This document shows, one piece after another, positions 13,401 through 25,874 of a stretch of 64,000 nucleotides of DNA; position 1 is the first letter of the stretch, and the number at the start of each line of letters is the position of its first letter. The position numbers were made by a program, and so were the translations under genes. Source of the stretch: Portunus trituberculatus (Eukaryota > Arthropoda > Malacostraca > Decapoda > Portunidae); contig NC_059300.1 of assembly GCF_017591435.1 (NCBI RefSeq), positions 4,867,956 to 4,931,955 of the forward strand, written 5' to 3'. Below the pieces are notes generated by a model. That model was not told where the DNA came from. It ran no database searches and was given only the letters and a program-made list of their open reading frames with translations.

Positions 13401-14161
13401 ACCCACCCTCAGATAAACATGAATTCAGCTTTTGGTTTGCCATAAACTTGACCAATTCTGATATGTGACAATGAATGTTCGATGTGTAATTAGTAATTTT
13501 CAATGGATGCTGCAAACCAGAGCTCTGAATTATAAGACAGAACATCTATATATATACTGCACACAGAACTACAAATGTACGACTACCTTGAGACATGATT
13601 ACCACTAGTTATGACCTAGGACATTTGACAGTACATAGGCTGTCATAACTCCTGTGTTGGTATACCTGAAGTGAGTACTATATAAAAAAAAGTGGCTTAT
13701 GTGGCAGATAACTAATGCTGCTGCTATTTCTGCTGCTACTGCTATTGCAAGTGCTGCTTGTAGTGCTATTGCTACCCATAACAAACATCAAGCCCTTATC
13801 CAATGCATCTATTCCCTCCGTTGACTCTCTGGGTCTGTGGTCTCCTGGATTTTGATGGTTTTCCGTGCATGACTTACTCAGTCACAGGCACCTTCTTCTA
13901 GTTGAGCCTTTGTTTATATATCTAAAAAGCCTTCTTGGGAACATTTACTGCTATGTCCATAGCTGATTTCTCAGGGACATGAGTGATATAGCTGTTTAAG
14001 GCAGCTATCTTTGTTCATCCCTGATGGCAATTATATTAATAAGGATGGTGACAGTCAGTGGCTTCTCATTGGTATGTGGCTCAGAAGGGGGTGAGTGACA
14101 GCCTGCGTGTGTGTCCATGTGTGTGTGGCCTGTCATAACTCTGGTTGTCTTGTGACTACAG
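10436..14161 (+). other. par-1 intron containing a candidate cassette exon
   Basis: Intron of 3.7 kb. Apart from the candidate 57-nt exon at 11623-11679, it is AT-rich with a short C run near 11697-11705 and no recognised mobile element. Confidence 0.6.
11623..11679 (+). CDS. par-1: Candidate par-1 cassette exon (57 nt)
   Basis: It is preceded by TTATGCCTTTAG and followed by GTGAGT. Read in the phase left by the previous exon (phase 2) it is fully open: an arginine from the split codon, then GSQGESNVCNEAIVHTVQ, leaving two bases, i.e. phase 2 again. It can therefore be included or skipped without changing frame. I do not know a counterpart in other MARK proteins, so the call rests on splice sites and phase only. 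Confidence 0.55.
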
Positions 14162-14380
14162 TGGTGTGGCTGCAGTACCACTCCTCCCTGGGGCCCCTCC
14201 CTCATGTGTGGTGGGGGCCCCGGTGGACAGCCTGTCCCATGGCCACCCCTCGACAGCCACTAACTCTCGACCTGCAAAAGGTCATTTCAAGTCAGCGTCC
14301 ATTTCTGCGGGCACGGGTGCTGGTCCAGGTCGAGTGGATCTCTCGCCCCTAGACCACCCCCTAGATCCTTTACGGTCAAG
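14162..14380 (+). CDS. par-1: par-1 exon: Pro/Gly-rich spacer
   Basis: This 219-nt exon is phase 2/2, after GACTACAG and before GTAGTA. It reads GVAAVPLLPGAPPSCVVGAP, then HPSTATNSRPAKGHF and DLSPLDHPLDPLRS. It is GC-rich compared with the surrounding intron and is low-complexity disordered spacer. Confidence 0.82.
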
Positions 14381-14959
14381 GTAGTATGTCTCTGTGTGGG
14401 TGCACACAAATTGTTGCTTTTTGCTTGCACCTTCACCTGTGTCTTCTGCTCCTGCACCATTCCAGTGTCGTTTCCCTCCAGAACGTATTCATGAGAGTTG
14501 CATGGCAGCTTGTATATAGCAGGCATAGCATAAGCCACATACATACACCATTACACATTCTGGTCAGTTCGAGTCTACCAAGATCTGGTATCTGTAAAGG
14601 GTGGTGTGACGAGCCTAACAATAAATTTTGCATGACCTTTGTAGTTCTGTTGCCTTCAATTGTTGCAAAGACCATTAGTGAATGCCTTTATAGCATGCAC
14701 TGTTGTCGCTAGTCTTGTAAATACCTTTACTAATTGACATTAAAAGACTATTGAGAAATTATTCCTTACAGTTTTTTAAGAAAAAAAAAATTGTGCTGAT
14801 AATGATTTTTTGCAAATTGCATTCCATACTTTGTCTATTGTTGAGGCTCTAAACATCCCTAATACTATAGAAATATCAGGTGTTAGTCTGAGCAGCTCAA
14901 CAGATGTGAACATGTGTGTGCAGCATATTGCTTAAACAGAAACATTTGTTATGTTTCAG

Positions 14960-15178
14960 CTCATCGAACAAAACTCCTGTATCACCTGTCTCAACCAATC
15001 GCAATCCCTTCCCTCGAAACCACCAAAGTCGATCAACGTTCCATAGTGGACAAAACCGACGAAATAACAACACGTACGGAGGAGTTGGAGCGCCTCTAAC
15101 TACTCAAGATACAAGTGTACTATCATCTGCCAGTAGAACCAGTTTCTTCTCCAAATTATCTTCTAAATTCTCAAAACG
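14960..15178 (+). CDS. par-1: par-1 exon: STFHSG and FFSKLSSKFSK spacer motifs
   Basis: This 219-nt exon is phase 2/2. It encodes SSNKTPVSPVSTNRNPFPRN, then QSRSTFHSGQNRRNNN and SRTSFFSKLSSKFSKR. RSTFHSG is the conserved MARK/PAR-1 spacer motif that includes the threonine phosphorylated by aPKC in family members, and FFSKLSSKFS is the basic amphipathic stretch found shortly before KA1. The acceptor is GTTTCAG and the donor GTAAGA. Confidence 0.92.
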
Positions 15179-15874
15179 GTAAGATGCATTATTAATATGT
15201 AACCAAGTAATCGTGTTTCCATGTCTTCAGAATTTGAGGATGTGCTAATTAGAGGCTTCACTAAGTAAAATCCATTTATAGAAAAGGGAAGAATGAAGGA
15301 AAAGAGGATAGAAGAAAAACTACACTCTGCATGTCTTAGAAGGCTCAGGGATGATAACTTTACCATTGAAGCTAGGAAGGTTTTATTTACAGTGCTCTTT
15401 AATAAAACCCAGCTCTAACCTCACACTTGACCTAGTCCTCAGGTCAGGCATAGAACTTTCTATCAAGGCATTCAAGACTGTGTCCATACAAACATTCACA
15501 CCTGAGTGGTTGTGCATGATATGGATGAATAGAGAATTGTGAATGCATAAACAGTGTTATAACTTAGAATGGCTTCAGAGAAGATTCTACAAATGGGTTG
15601 CTCAGCTGATTAGACTGGATATGAGGAAATGAATGCAACTGTTGCATTGCAATAGACAGAGGTATTCCAATATGCTATGCAATTTGATGATGGACATTAT
15701 GCTTCATTAGGACTAATTCTCTTCCCACTTATGAGTAAAAGTCTTGAGGCTAAGGTGTGAGGGAAGTGTTATCAGTGTGATTGTAAGTGTATTTATTTTG
15801 CCATGATTAAATCCTCTTCAACAGCATACTATATGAATAGTTATGTATATTGTCATTTTCCTTAGAATAGATAT

Positions 15875-15900
15875 CACACACACACACACACACACACACA
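15875..15900 (+). repeat. (CA)n microsatellite upstream of SINE
   Basis: Short (CA)n directly abutting the 5' end of the tRNA-derived SINE at 15901. Confidence 0.95.
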
Positions 15901-16190
15901 CCCGGTAGCTCAGTGGTTAGAGCGCTGGCTTCACAAGCCGGAAGACCGGGGTTCGATTCCTCGGCCGGGTGGAGATATTTGGGTGTGTCTCCTTTCACGT
16001 GGAGCCCCTGTTCACCTAGCAGTGAGTAGGTACGGGATGTAAATTGAGGAGTTGTGACCTTGTTGTCCCGGTGTGTGGTGTGTGCCTGGTCTCAGGCTTA
16101 TCTGAAGATCGGAAATAATGTGCTCTGAGCTCGTTCCGTAGGGTAACGTCTGGCTGTCTCATCAGAGACTGCAGCAGATCAAACAGTGAA
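15901..16190 (+). mobile_element. tRNA-Val-derived SINE, family 1
   Basis: The head (15901-15970) folds as a tRNA with D arm, anticodon loop TTCACAA (anticodon CAC, valine) and T arm GGTTCGATTCC. A tRNA-unrelated body follows (starting GGAGATATTTGGGTG), and it ends CAGATCAAACAGTGAA followed by a (CA)n tail. Family copies also occur at 31956, 38122, 59457 (reverse) and 61083. The internal A and B box-like segments would be the pol III promoter. Confidence 0.92.
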
Positions 16191-16204
16191 CACACACACA
16201 CACA

Positions 16205-16365
16205 GGCTTGTGGTGTGTGTGATCTGTCTTACCCGAAGGGTAATGGCTGGTGGTTGGGGGTCTGCTTGTGACCAGGCCTTGGTGGTGGTGGCAGTAAATA
16301 CAGAGAGAGAGAGAGAGAGGAGGGGGCATGGGGGAGAGTTTGATTTATTTTTCTAGAAATTTTTA
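16205..16365 (+). repeat. Dispersed repeat, family 3, 5'-truncated copy
   Basis: It begins GGCTTGTGGTGTGTGTGATC and contains CTTGGTGGTGGTGGCAGTAA, then (GA)n and GGCATGGGGGAGAGTTTGAT. A close copy with the same order lies at 16833-16985, so this is a dispersed or locally duplicated repeat sitting between SINEs. Confidence 0.8.
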
Positions 16366-16367
16366 CA

Positions 16368-16641
16368 CCGCGTAGTTTAGTGGTTAGCACGCTCGACTCA
16401 CAATCGAGAGGGCCGGGTTCGAATCCCGGCACGGCGAGGCAAATGGGCAAGCCTCTTAATGTGTAGCCCCTGTTCACCTAGCAGTAAATAGGTACGGGAT
16501 GTAACTTGAGGGGTTGCGGCCTCGCTTTCCCGGTGTGTGGAGTGTGTTGTGGTCTCAGTCCTACCCGAAGATCAGTCTATGAGCTCTGAGCTCACTCGGT
16601 AATGGGGAAGACTGGCCCAGACCAGGAGGCAACCAAGGTGA

Positions 16642-16646
<5 letters not shown>
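16368..16646 (+). mobile_element. tRNA-Val-derived SINE, family 2
   Basis: The tRNA-like head (16368-16436) has anticodon arm CTCGA/CTCACAA/TCGAG, again a valine CAC anticodon, and T arm GGGTTCGAATCCC. The body ends AAGGTGAATTAC, then a (CA)n tail. The body differs from family 1 but shares segments (CTGTTCACCTAGCAGT, AGGTACGGGATGTAA), so the two families share a common central domain. Confidence 0.92.

Positions 16647-16699
<53 letters not shown>
16645..16699 (+). repeat. (CA)n tail of SINE family 2
   Basis: About 55 bases of CA continuing directly from the SINE 3' end. Confidence 0.95.
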
Positions 16700-16702
<3 letters not shown>

Positions 16703-16985
16703 CCTTGTGCCTCAGCGGTGAAAGGGACAAGTCTGTGTTGGCTGCCATGACTGGCTCCACTAGGGGGTTGGTCATCTTTGGGATTTTTTCACTGGCTAGC
16801 AGGGCAGTTAATGTCTCCCCTGACCAGGAGGATCAGGCTTGTGGTGTGTGTGATCAGTCTTACCCGAAGGGTTATGACTGGTGGTTGGGGGTCTACATGT
16901 GACCAGGCCTTGGTGGTGGTGGCAGTAAATACAGAGAGAGAGAGAGAGAGAGAGAGGGGCATGGGGGAGAGTTTAATTTATTTGC
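16700..16985 (+). repeat. Dispersed repeat, family 3, longer copy
   Basis: The 5' part (AGCCTTGTGCCTCAGCGGTG onward) is absent from the copy at 16205. The 3' part (16833-16985) is nearly identical to it, including the internal (GA)n. It may be a third SINE-like family, but no convincing tRNA fold is seen in the head. Confidence 0.65.
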
Positions 16986-17324
16986 TTTACAGATATTAGA
17001 TTCCATCCCTTGGTCCTATTTTGTCTTTCTTAATCTAGCATGAAATACAGGAAGTTCATGGAGTTTGTATAGGTTATAGAAAATATAGATTTATACAGAG
17101 CCACATTTGTTATAAGGGTTAGAAGACTATTCTAGAGTCATGTATGAGCAGTTATTAAAAATAGATTAGTGAAGCCTCCAATTATGTATTCATTGATTTC
17201 TTCATTATGTAAGTTCTTGTATAAATAGTCAACTACTTTATATGAGAAAGTGTTGTAAAAGTTGACTAGTTTGATTTTAATCTACTCTATGCTGTAGTTA
17301 ATATAATTGCTTCTCAATAATATT

Positions 17325-17326
<2 letters not shown>

Positions 17327-17416
<90 letters not shown>
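17327..17416 (+). repeat. (CA)n microsatellite
   Basis: About 90 bases of CA immediately upstream of a LINE 3' fragment. Confidence 0.97.
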
Positions 17417-17419
<3 letters not shown>

Positions 17420-17566
17420 GGAACAGTTTGAGTGAGGAAGTGGTATCAGCAAAGAGTGTACATAGTTTTAAAGAAAAATTGGATAAGTGTAGATATGGAG
17501 ACGGGACCACACGAGCATAAAGCCCAGGCCCTGTAAAACTACAACTAGGTAAATACAACTAGGTAA

Positions 17567-17570
<4 letters not shown>
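17417..17570 (+). mobile_element. Jockey-like LINE, 3'-end fragment (tail type A)
   Basis: From GTTGGAACAGTTTGAGTGAG to the terminal ACAACTAGGTAAATAC this matches the last 150 bases of the large LINE copy ending at 47197, including CACACGAGCATAAAGCCCAG. It is 5'-truncated and ends in a (CA)n run. Confidence 0.88.

Positions 17571-17638
<68 letters not shown>
17569..17638 (+). repeat. (CA)n tail of LINE
   Basis: About 70 bases of CA directly following the LINE terminus. Confidence 0.96.
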
Positions 17639-17641
<3 letters not shown>

Positions 17642-17893
17642 TAGTACTGAAAAAGATAAATGTTTATGTAGAAAAAAGGTAAAATAAGAATTCATTTTAA
17701 CGTTATTTGTCCTAGGTGAATATTTAGTCCAGTAATATACTAAAAGAAATAGCATCTGTTTTACTCTTACTTCAATTGCTTCAAAAGTTATAGTTGAAAA
17801 AAAAAAAAAAAAATGAAATTACAGGAGGATGCACTCATTTTTTCATTTACTTGAAAGTTGCCCTAAAGAAAGATACAAAACTAGAAATATGTC

Positions 17894-17896
<3 letters not shown>

Positions 17897-17975
<79 letters not shown>
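17897..17975 (+). repeat. (CA)n microsatellite
   Basis: About 79 bases of pure CA with no recognisable element attached. Confidence 0.97.
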
Positions 17976-17976
<1 letters not shown>

Positions 17977-18433
17977 CGAATAGCCTTAAATATTGTAGAG
18001 GATGCCTGGAATAAACGTATTGCATGTGTGTGAGGCTGTTTGTTTTAGTCATTGAAAATTTTGCTTCTTTTGCCTCAGCCACAGTCATACAAATACAGAG
18101 ATTTAGTTTCAAAGTTAAGAGTGGAAGAATTGATAAAAATGTCTAATTACTTTATTTGTTCCATTACACTTAATCTTCAATTTGGTTTTCAAATACAAAA
18201 TAAAAACTGTTGTAGCTTGATATCAATGTGTTAGCAATGTGGAATTGGGTCTTCCATTATCAAAAACAATGGTCCTTTCATTATCTTTAAACAATCCAAA
18301 GCCTTGCTTAGTAATGGAGTTTAGTTTTGTTTTAGATTTTCTTTATTAAAATAACTTTTATTGCAATGGATATTTTTATCTTTAGAATGTTTCTGCATGT
18401 TTGTTTGATTTTTTGCTTTGTTTCAAATTTCAG

Positions 18434-18466
18434 CCCCCTGGAAACACCAACTAGGCAAGCTGCTAG
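18434..18466 (+). CDS. par-1: Candidate par-1 cassette exon (33 nt)
   Basis: It lies between CAAATTTCAG and GTAGGT. In the phase 2 left at 15178 it reads PLETPTRQAA after a split arginine codon and ends in phase 2, so it could join either the 9-nt microexon or the KA1 exon without frame change. Support is from splice sites and phase only. Confidence 0.55.
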
Positions 18467-19212
18467 GTAGGTGTTGTATAGCACTAGTAAAAGCATTGTG
18501 GAGACTTGGCTCATTGTCACTTGTTGGGGAGAAATATTCACTTTTACAAATACTGTCATATCCATCAATGTGATCTTTGAATAAAAGAAAAAACTTTTTC
18601 CAGTGCAGTTTTTGAAAATTTGTTGATCATTACTACTTAAATGAGGGTTAAGCTCAGAGACCTTGGAAGTATTGTGACTTTAGTGTCAAAAATTATAAAC
18701 TTCTTAAAAATTTAACAAACTCACTCTTAATGTAAAAAAAACATTGATACTTTTCAATATCTTGCCTTACCTGTTTACCACCTTTCATGGTGTGCCTTAG
18801 ATTTGTACACCAGTCTGCTCTTAACTAGTTAAGGTCCATTCATACTTATAAGATAACAAGAAAAATATGTATAATTCCCCAATGATCTTTGATGATCATG
18901 TGATGGACTTGTTATTGTCATCTGTACTCCTCTGGACAGAGCTTAGTTTTATGGGTAAGGCCTTAACATTTCACATAACACATTCCATCCTGCTGTTGGA
19001 GGAGAGAGCTAGTAACAACTCAGGGATCATTGAAAAACCATATCTCTTGAATGGAGTTAAACTTCAGTCTGCCAAGTTATAGACAAATACATCATCACTG
19101 AACTAGCAAGCAGTGTGCATGTGCATGCATGCATGTGTGTGCTTGTGTGTACAAAAGTATACATATGCATACACATAAAAGTACATGTATGTATATACAC
19201 GCATATTTGTCT

Positions 19213-20301
<1,089 letters not shown>

Positions 20302-20715
20302 AGCTGACTTTCTTGGGTAATAGTAAATGGTTTTGGTACATTCCTAAACCTTTTATACTCTTGGTTTGATGTTGTTTTGTCTCATAACAAGCACTGGGTA
20401 ATTCAATGCACTAGCGCATAAAATGAAAATAAGATTGTTTCCACAAGCAATACATTAGGCTTTGTCCCCTTGCCCTGACCAATAACATCTCATCTACCTA
20501 CATGGTGGCTTGGTGGTGTGAACACCACAATTTTGCCTGGCAACTTTCTAACAGGGACCAGTAGATGGGGAAATTCAAGCACCATGTTTTTTCAGCCATT
20601 AACATGATTAACTTACCTCATCTCATGTTCCTCACTGCCATCCAGAGTGCTCACCATCCACCTTGCTGCTATTGCATTTGTTGTCTGTTTAGGTTATTTT
20701 TGTTAGTATGCGTCT

Positions 20716-20855
<140 letters not shown>

Positions 20856-20982
20856 CAACCTTATCATGCTTCAGGTCATGTATCATCTTACTCTGAAGCT
20901 TCTGTGTAGAGAAGGACCCATATCTAGAAATGATGAGTCTAGTTTATTTTAGCTAAACTCATACATGTGCTTCTAGGAAGGA

Positions 20983-20986
<4 letters not shown>

Positions 20987-21063
<77 letters not shown>
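20987..21063 (+). repeat. (TA)n microsatellite
   Basis: About 77 bases of pure TA. Confidence 0.97.
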
Positions 21064-21066
<3 letters not shown>

Positions 21067-21699
21067 ACTTCTATAGGACCATATCATGTGTAAATAGATA
21101 GTGGTAAACATGTGAGGTAAAATGAAAATGTCACAAAATGCATTGTTGAATTAGAATGAGCAAGAGGTATATAAAGGTATTGGATTGAGTAAGAATGCTT
21201 TTTTTCATCATGTTCATTGCTGTTGGCTTTAAATTTAAGCCCAAACACACAATTAATTACCTAAGAATGTTGTTCACACTCACTTTGTGTGTTTTGAATT
21301 CAGTGTTTCAAGAAGGATCTTGAGCTGGAGTCATTTGTGTAACATACCTGTTATGGTCCTGCTCTTGAATGTGGCCTGTCTGGGGCTCATAGGACCACAG
21401 GAACACATAATTGCCTGTTATGTCATATTAGCATATTCTAAATATTGACAAGAAGAGACCTTAAAAGGAAAAAGTGCTTGGATAGACCTCAGTTTATTCT
21501 TCAGAATGAGCATGTTCCTCTAGTCAGAATAATTTTCAGTTGATTTCTCTTTCCAAGTTCATCATAATGATAAAGCTTTGTACTGTCATAAAAATAAAGT
21601 TTCATATTAATTTGATGTGTAATGTAAATAACTGAACATAATAGTACCATGATGGATGAATTTTTTTCTTTTCACTTTTTTTTTTATCTTTACATGCAG

Positions 21700-21708
21700 C
21701 TTCACAAG
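21700..21708 (+). CDS. par-1: Candidate par-1 9-nt microexon
   Basis: CTTCACAAG sits between a strong T-rich acceptor (TTTATCTTTACATGCAG) and GTAAAA. In phase 2 it adds three residues (Arg or Ser from the split codon, Phe, Thr) and leaves phase 2, so it is frame-neutral between the spacer and the KA1 exon. It is too short to prove from sequence alone. Confidence 0.45.
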
Positions 21709-22671
21709 GTAAAAGCTCACCAAAGTATAGATAGCACTGCTTTGTTATGATACCTCAGCTACATTACTAAGTTGCAGTATTGGCAGTTTCTCAGTACTAT
21801 CTTAGATTAGTTTAATTTTCTAGTTATCAGGAATTTAATGTGAAATTGACTCTATGCTACTTTCCATGTCTGTTAAAGGGTATGGATCTTAGTTTTATAG
21901 GTGCTATTATAATTTCTGCAATTCTTGTTTTTTTTTATTATTATTTTTGCTGTTATGTTTTACTAGTGTTCTTTATTTGATCAGTTTTTTATGCATATGC
22001 TGAGATTGACAGGAATGGGATGAGGTAGGTGTGAAGGATTTTGATGTAGATTTACAGAAAACTATGGGTACCAAGAAAATACAAGAAAAGGATCTCGGTA
22101 ATTGTTACTCTAAGATAGGCATGTACTATCTTCTTGTTTTGGTTGTTGCCTGTAAACAAGGGATGTGAGAACCAGAGCTTGGAAACAAGATGCAAACACG
22201 ATAAGGGATTTATTTCAGCTCTTATAAATATTAGAGAAAATCTGTAGAATTTGTGAGGATGTATGACAGAAGAAAACTTTTTTTAAATGTTAATGTGGCA
22301 AAGAGTGATGTGATGATATGCAATGAGGATAGAGTTCTACTGGATGCTGATATAATTCTGATTGGTGAAGGACTGCACCAGGCTGCTATTTTTTTTATAC
22401 ATAGCTAGATGTTGGTATGGGGGCAGAAGTGAGCCACAGGATGAGAGGAGGATCAGAGATTTCGGAGTACTGAAGAGAGCTTTGAATAAAACATATCTAT
22501 GGAAATGTTCAAGTTGATTGTTATATTAATTATGCATGAAATTGTGGAAAATAATGAAAATGTGATATAGTAGCTTGTGTGAATGTTTGAAAGGAGATTA
22601 TGTCAGATATTACCTAGCAAATATTATTAAGTTATGCTCATAATAGGTATTTATTAGATTTTCATATTGTG

Positions 22672-23042
<371 letters not shown>

Positions 23043-23102
23043 AATGCTATCTTAAACATTTTGTGAGAAATTGATATCAATTTCTACTAATTTTTAATTA
23101 AC

Positions 23103-23215
<113 letters not shown>

Positions 23216-23844
23216 CATCTCTCCTTCTTTCATTCTCAATGACCAAACTATCTCTGTGTTCCATCAAGTCTACCACTGTAAAACTCATGGACATAACAGA
23301 TAGTTTTATCTACTCATGAAGCATTACTATTTTCACCATCCATTTTTTTCAATTCACTAGTACCTCTCAAATTACTTTCACTACTGCATTCATAGACTAT
23401 CAACTCAACTTCCTGTGTTCATATCTCACTAGTTAATGCATATGTTAGTTATAATTAATATGCGATCTTCAAAATGATTTGGAGTGTTCATTTTCTCATC
23501 ATATGGCCTTATGATCCCACCTTTTTAATAAAGATAAAGCAGCAGAACTGAGCCTCATGCAGTGCAATCAGTGATGATTAGTCCTGTCCCCAGTATAAGT
23601 AAAGATGTGAGGCAGGGCTTGTGTCTGTGCTTGTGTTGTCCCAATCTTTGGTGTGATGCACTGAAACAGTCTGTACCAGAAAGTGAAAGCAGTAAACATC
23701 CAAGGCATTAAATAGACTTTAGTGATTATTAATAAGGTGAGATATAAAGAATCATAATATTATTGTCATAACCACATATCATTCATCAAATTTCATCCAT
23801 GCCTTAGTTCAATGAGAAATTACAATGACTGCCTACTTTTCCAG

Positions 23845-23956
23845 CCCATCTGTGAATAATGATGAACAAGTCAAGCCTCGGTCATTGCGCTTCACGTGGA
23901 GCATGAAAACAACCTCTTCACGTGACCCCAATGACATCATGGCCGAGATTCGCAAG
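23845..23956 (+). CDS. par-1: par-1 exon: start of KA1 domain
   Basis: This 112-nt exon enters in phase 2 and exits in phase 0. It reads PSVNNDEQVKPRSLRFTWSM, then KTTSSRDPNDIMAEIRK. KPRSLRFTWSMKTTSS is the invariant opening of the MARK KA1 domain, which binds acidic phospholipids and contributes to autoinhibition. The donor GTAGAC is unusual at positions 4-6. Reading on into the intron gives eight more codons and a stop. Confidence 0.95.
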
Positions 23957-24961
23957 GTAGACCACCCCCAGCACCATGAATAGCGACGAAAAGTAATCCA
24001 CCCGCTGCATGTCCTGCTTAACACACTGTCTTCATGCTAGCAGCTATCTCCCTCGGTGCCCCTTGCTGCCCCCCTCCCCACAATACCCACACAATGTTGA
24101 TCCTCCCCCGCAGTAATGAAAGACATCCCACATACCACACACACCCCACATAACACCATTCTCATAGGTCTTCACCACTTAACTTCTTATTCTTGGTCTC
24201 ATTGGTTTCCCCTCCCAGTGCTCCAGTGAAGAGTTAATTTCCTGAAGTCATATAGAACAGCTCATTGTACTCCCCAAATTATTATGGTCTCTGTGTGCAC
24301 ATTTGTGTCATTGAACCTGTCATTACCACAGCAAAAGTTATAGACTGTGGCTGCTTGTAGACCAACATTAATGTCATGCTAGATTTGGTTCAGTGTTTGT
24401 TTTGATTTCCTTGCTCCCTTTTGCGTTCTTTAACGTATTACATCGTGCTTTCATGAAGCATTTATGCAGTTTTATTTTACATGTTTTAAGTTAAATGAAG
24501 CTTTCTGTACTCCTGTTTATTTTAATTTAATTTCAACAAGGTTATAAACATAAACAGCAGGCTATTAATGGGTATTATAAAACCAGCATGATGCTGGAAA
24601 CGTAAATTTTTTTTTTTCCATCATTATTTTGTTATATTTGCATGAAATCTTAAATGTAATTCAGTGGCCTAATTTTGGGCCTTGTGTTTTTGCATGTAAT
24701 TATGTAGCAGAAAGTCCCAAGTACAGTACTATGTTATGTTTTTATAGTCTTGAAGTAGAGAGATAGCTTCTGTATCAGGACAGTGTCTTGTATTTGTAAT
24801 GTAAGTGTGAGTCTAGCATTATTAGAATTTTATTTGCATATTTGCCAGTCATCAAAAATTTGTTATATGTTAATGCAGCATGGGAAAGTTAGAACAAGCA
24901 GGGATATGAATTAATTCTCATTGACTAATGATGTCTTCTGGTACTCTCTCTCTTGTTGCAG
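23957..24961 (+). other. par-1 intron
   Basis: Intron of 1.0 kb with nothing recognised. If retained, the reading frame ends after VDHPQHHE, truncating KA1. Confidence 0.7.
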
Positions 24962-25066
24962 GTGTTAGATGCAAACAACTGTGATTATGAGCAGCGAGAA
25001 AAGTTCTTGCTTCTATGCGTTCATGGGGACCCTAACACAGACTCCTTAGTACAATGGGAGATTGAG
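24962..25066 (+). CDS. par-1: par-1 exon: central KA1 domain
   Basis: This 105-nt, phase 0/0 exon encodes VLDANNCDYEQREKFLLLCV, then HGDPNTDSLVQWEIE. It matches MARK KA1 nearly residue for residue (LDANNCDYEQRE). The acceptor is TTGTTGCAG and the donor GTGAGT. Confidence 0.96.
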
Positions 25067-25365
25067 GTGAGTGATGTATGTGCGTTGTACCCATTGTGTT
25101 ATAGATGTTTGAACTTCTATGTATATCATGGATGAAATCATTGGATTTTATAGATATTGATGCATGCTGTATTACTGCAGACACATCCTCCATGGTAAAT
25201 TAAGTAGGATTTCATCATGTCATCCTTTATTAAATAAAGACTACCTCTTTTTCTTAAATATAGCATTTCCTATTGATACATCCACTTTTCAATCATACGT
25301 TGATGTGAAACCTGTATAATAAATACTGATTAAGATTTCTCCCTCTGAGTTTTTGAAACTTCCTC

Positions 25366-25500
<135 letters not shown>

Positions 25501-25874
25501 GAAACTTAACAAGGCCCAAACATATTTTCATTGTAGGTTACTTTTCTAGAATATCCTTACTCTATTCTATCTTTTGCTGACAAAGGACTTTTTTCCTGTA
25601 GGGGTTTTATCCAAAAGAATGGCTTGAATAAAATCATCTTTATAATACCTTCCAAACTTACTGTTTTTATGCCTTCATGTTTGTCAGATCTTGAGTTTTC
25701 CAGATCTCACATCAGATTCTCTATCTCTCAGTTTTCAGTATATACACCAGAATTTTAACTTAAAAATAAGTATTTGCCGAGTTTTCAAGTCTATTCTATC
25801 ATTTTACTGATGATTACTTCATGATGAGTATTTTTTAGTAAAAAGATTACGTATCAGCTAGATTATTGAATATG

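Noticed and set aside
16016..16201. Recurrent reading ending LLDLHPVPTHC on the reverse of SINE family 1 (also 32049-32414, 38165-38437, 61199-61579)
   Set aside because: It is the antisense of the SINE body, repeated because the SINE is repeated; no start, context or independent conservation supports a gene.
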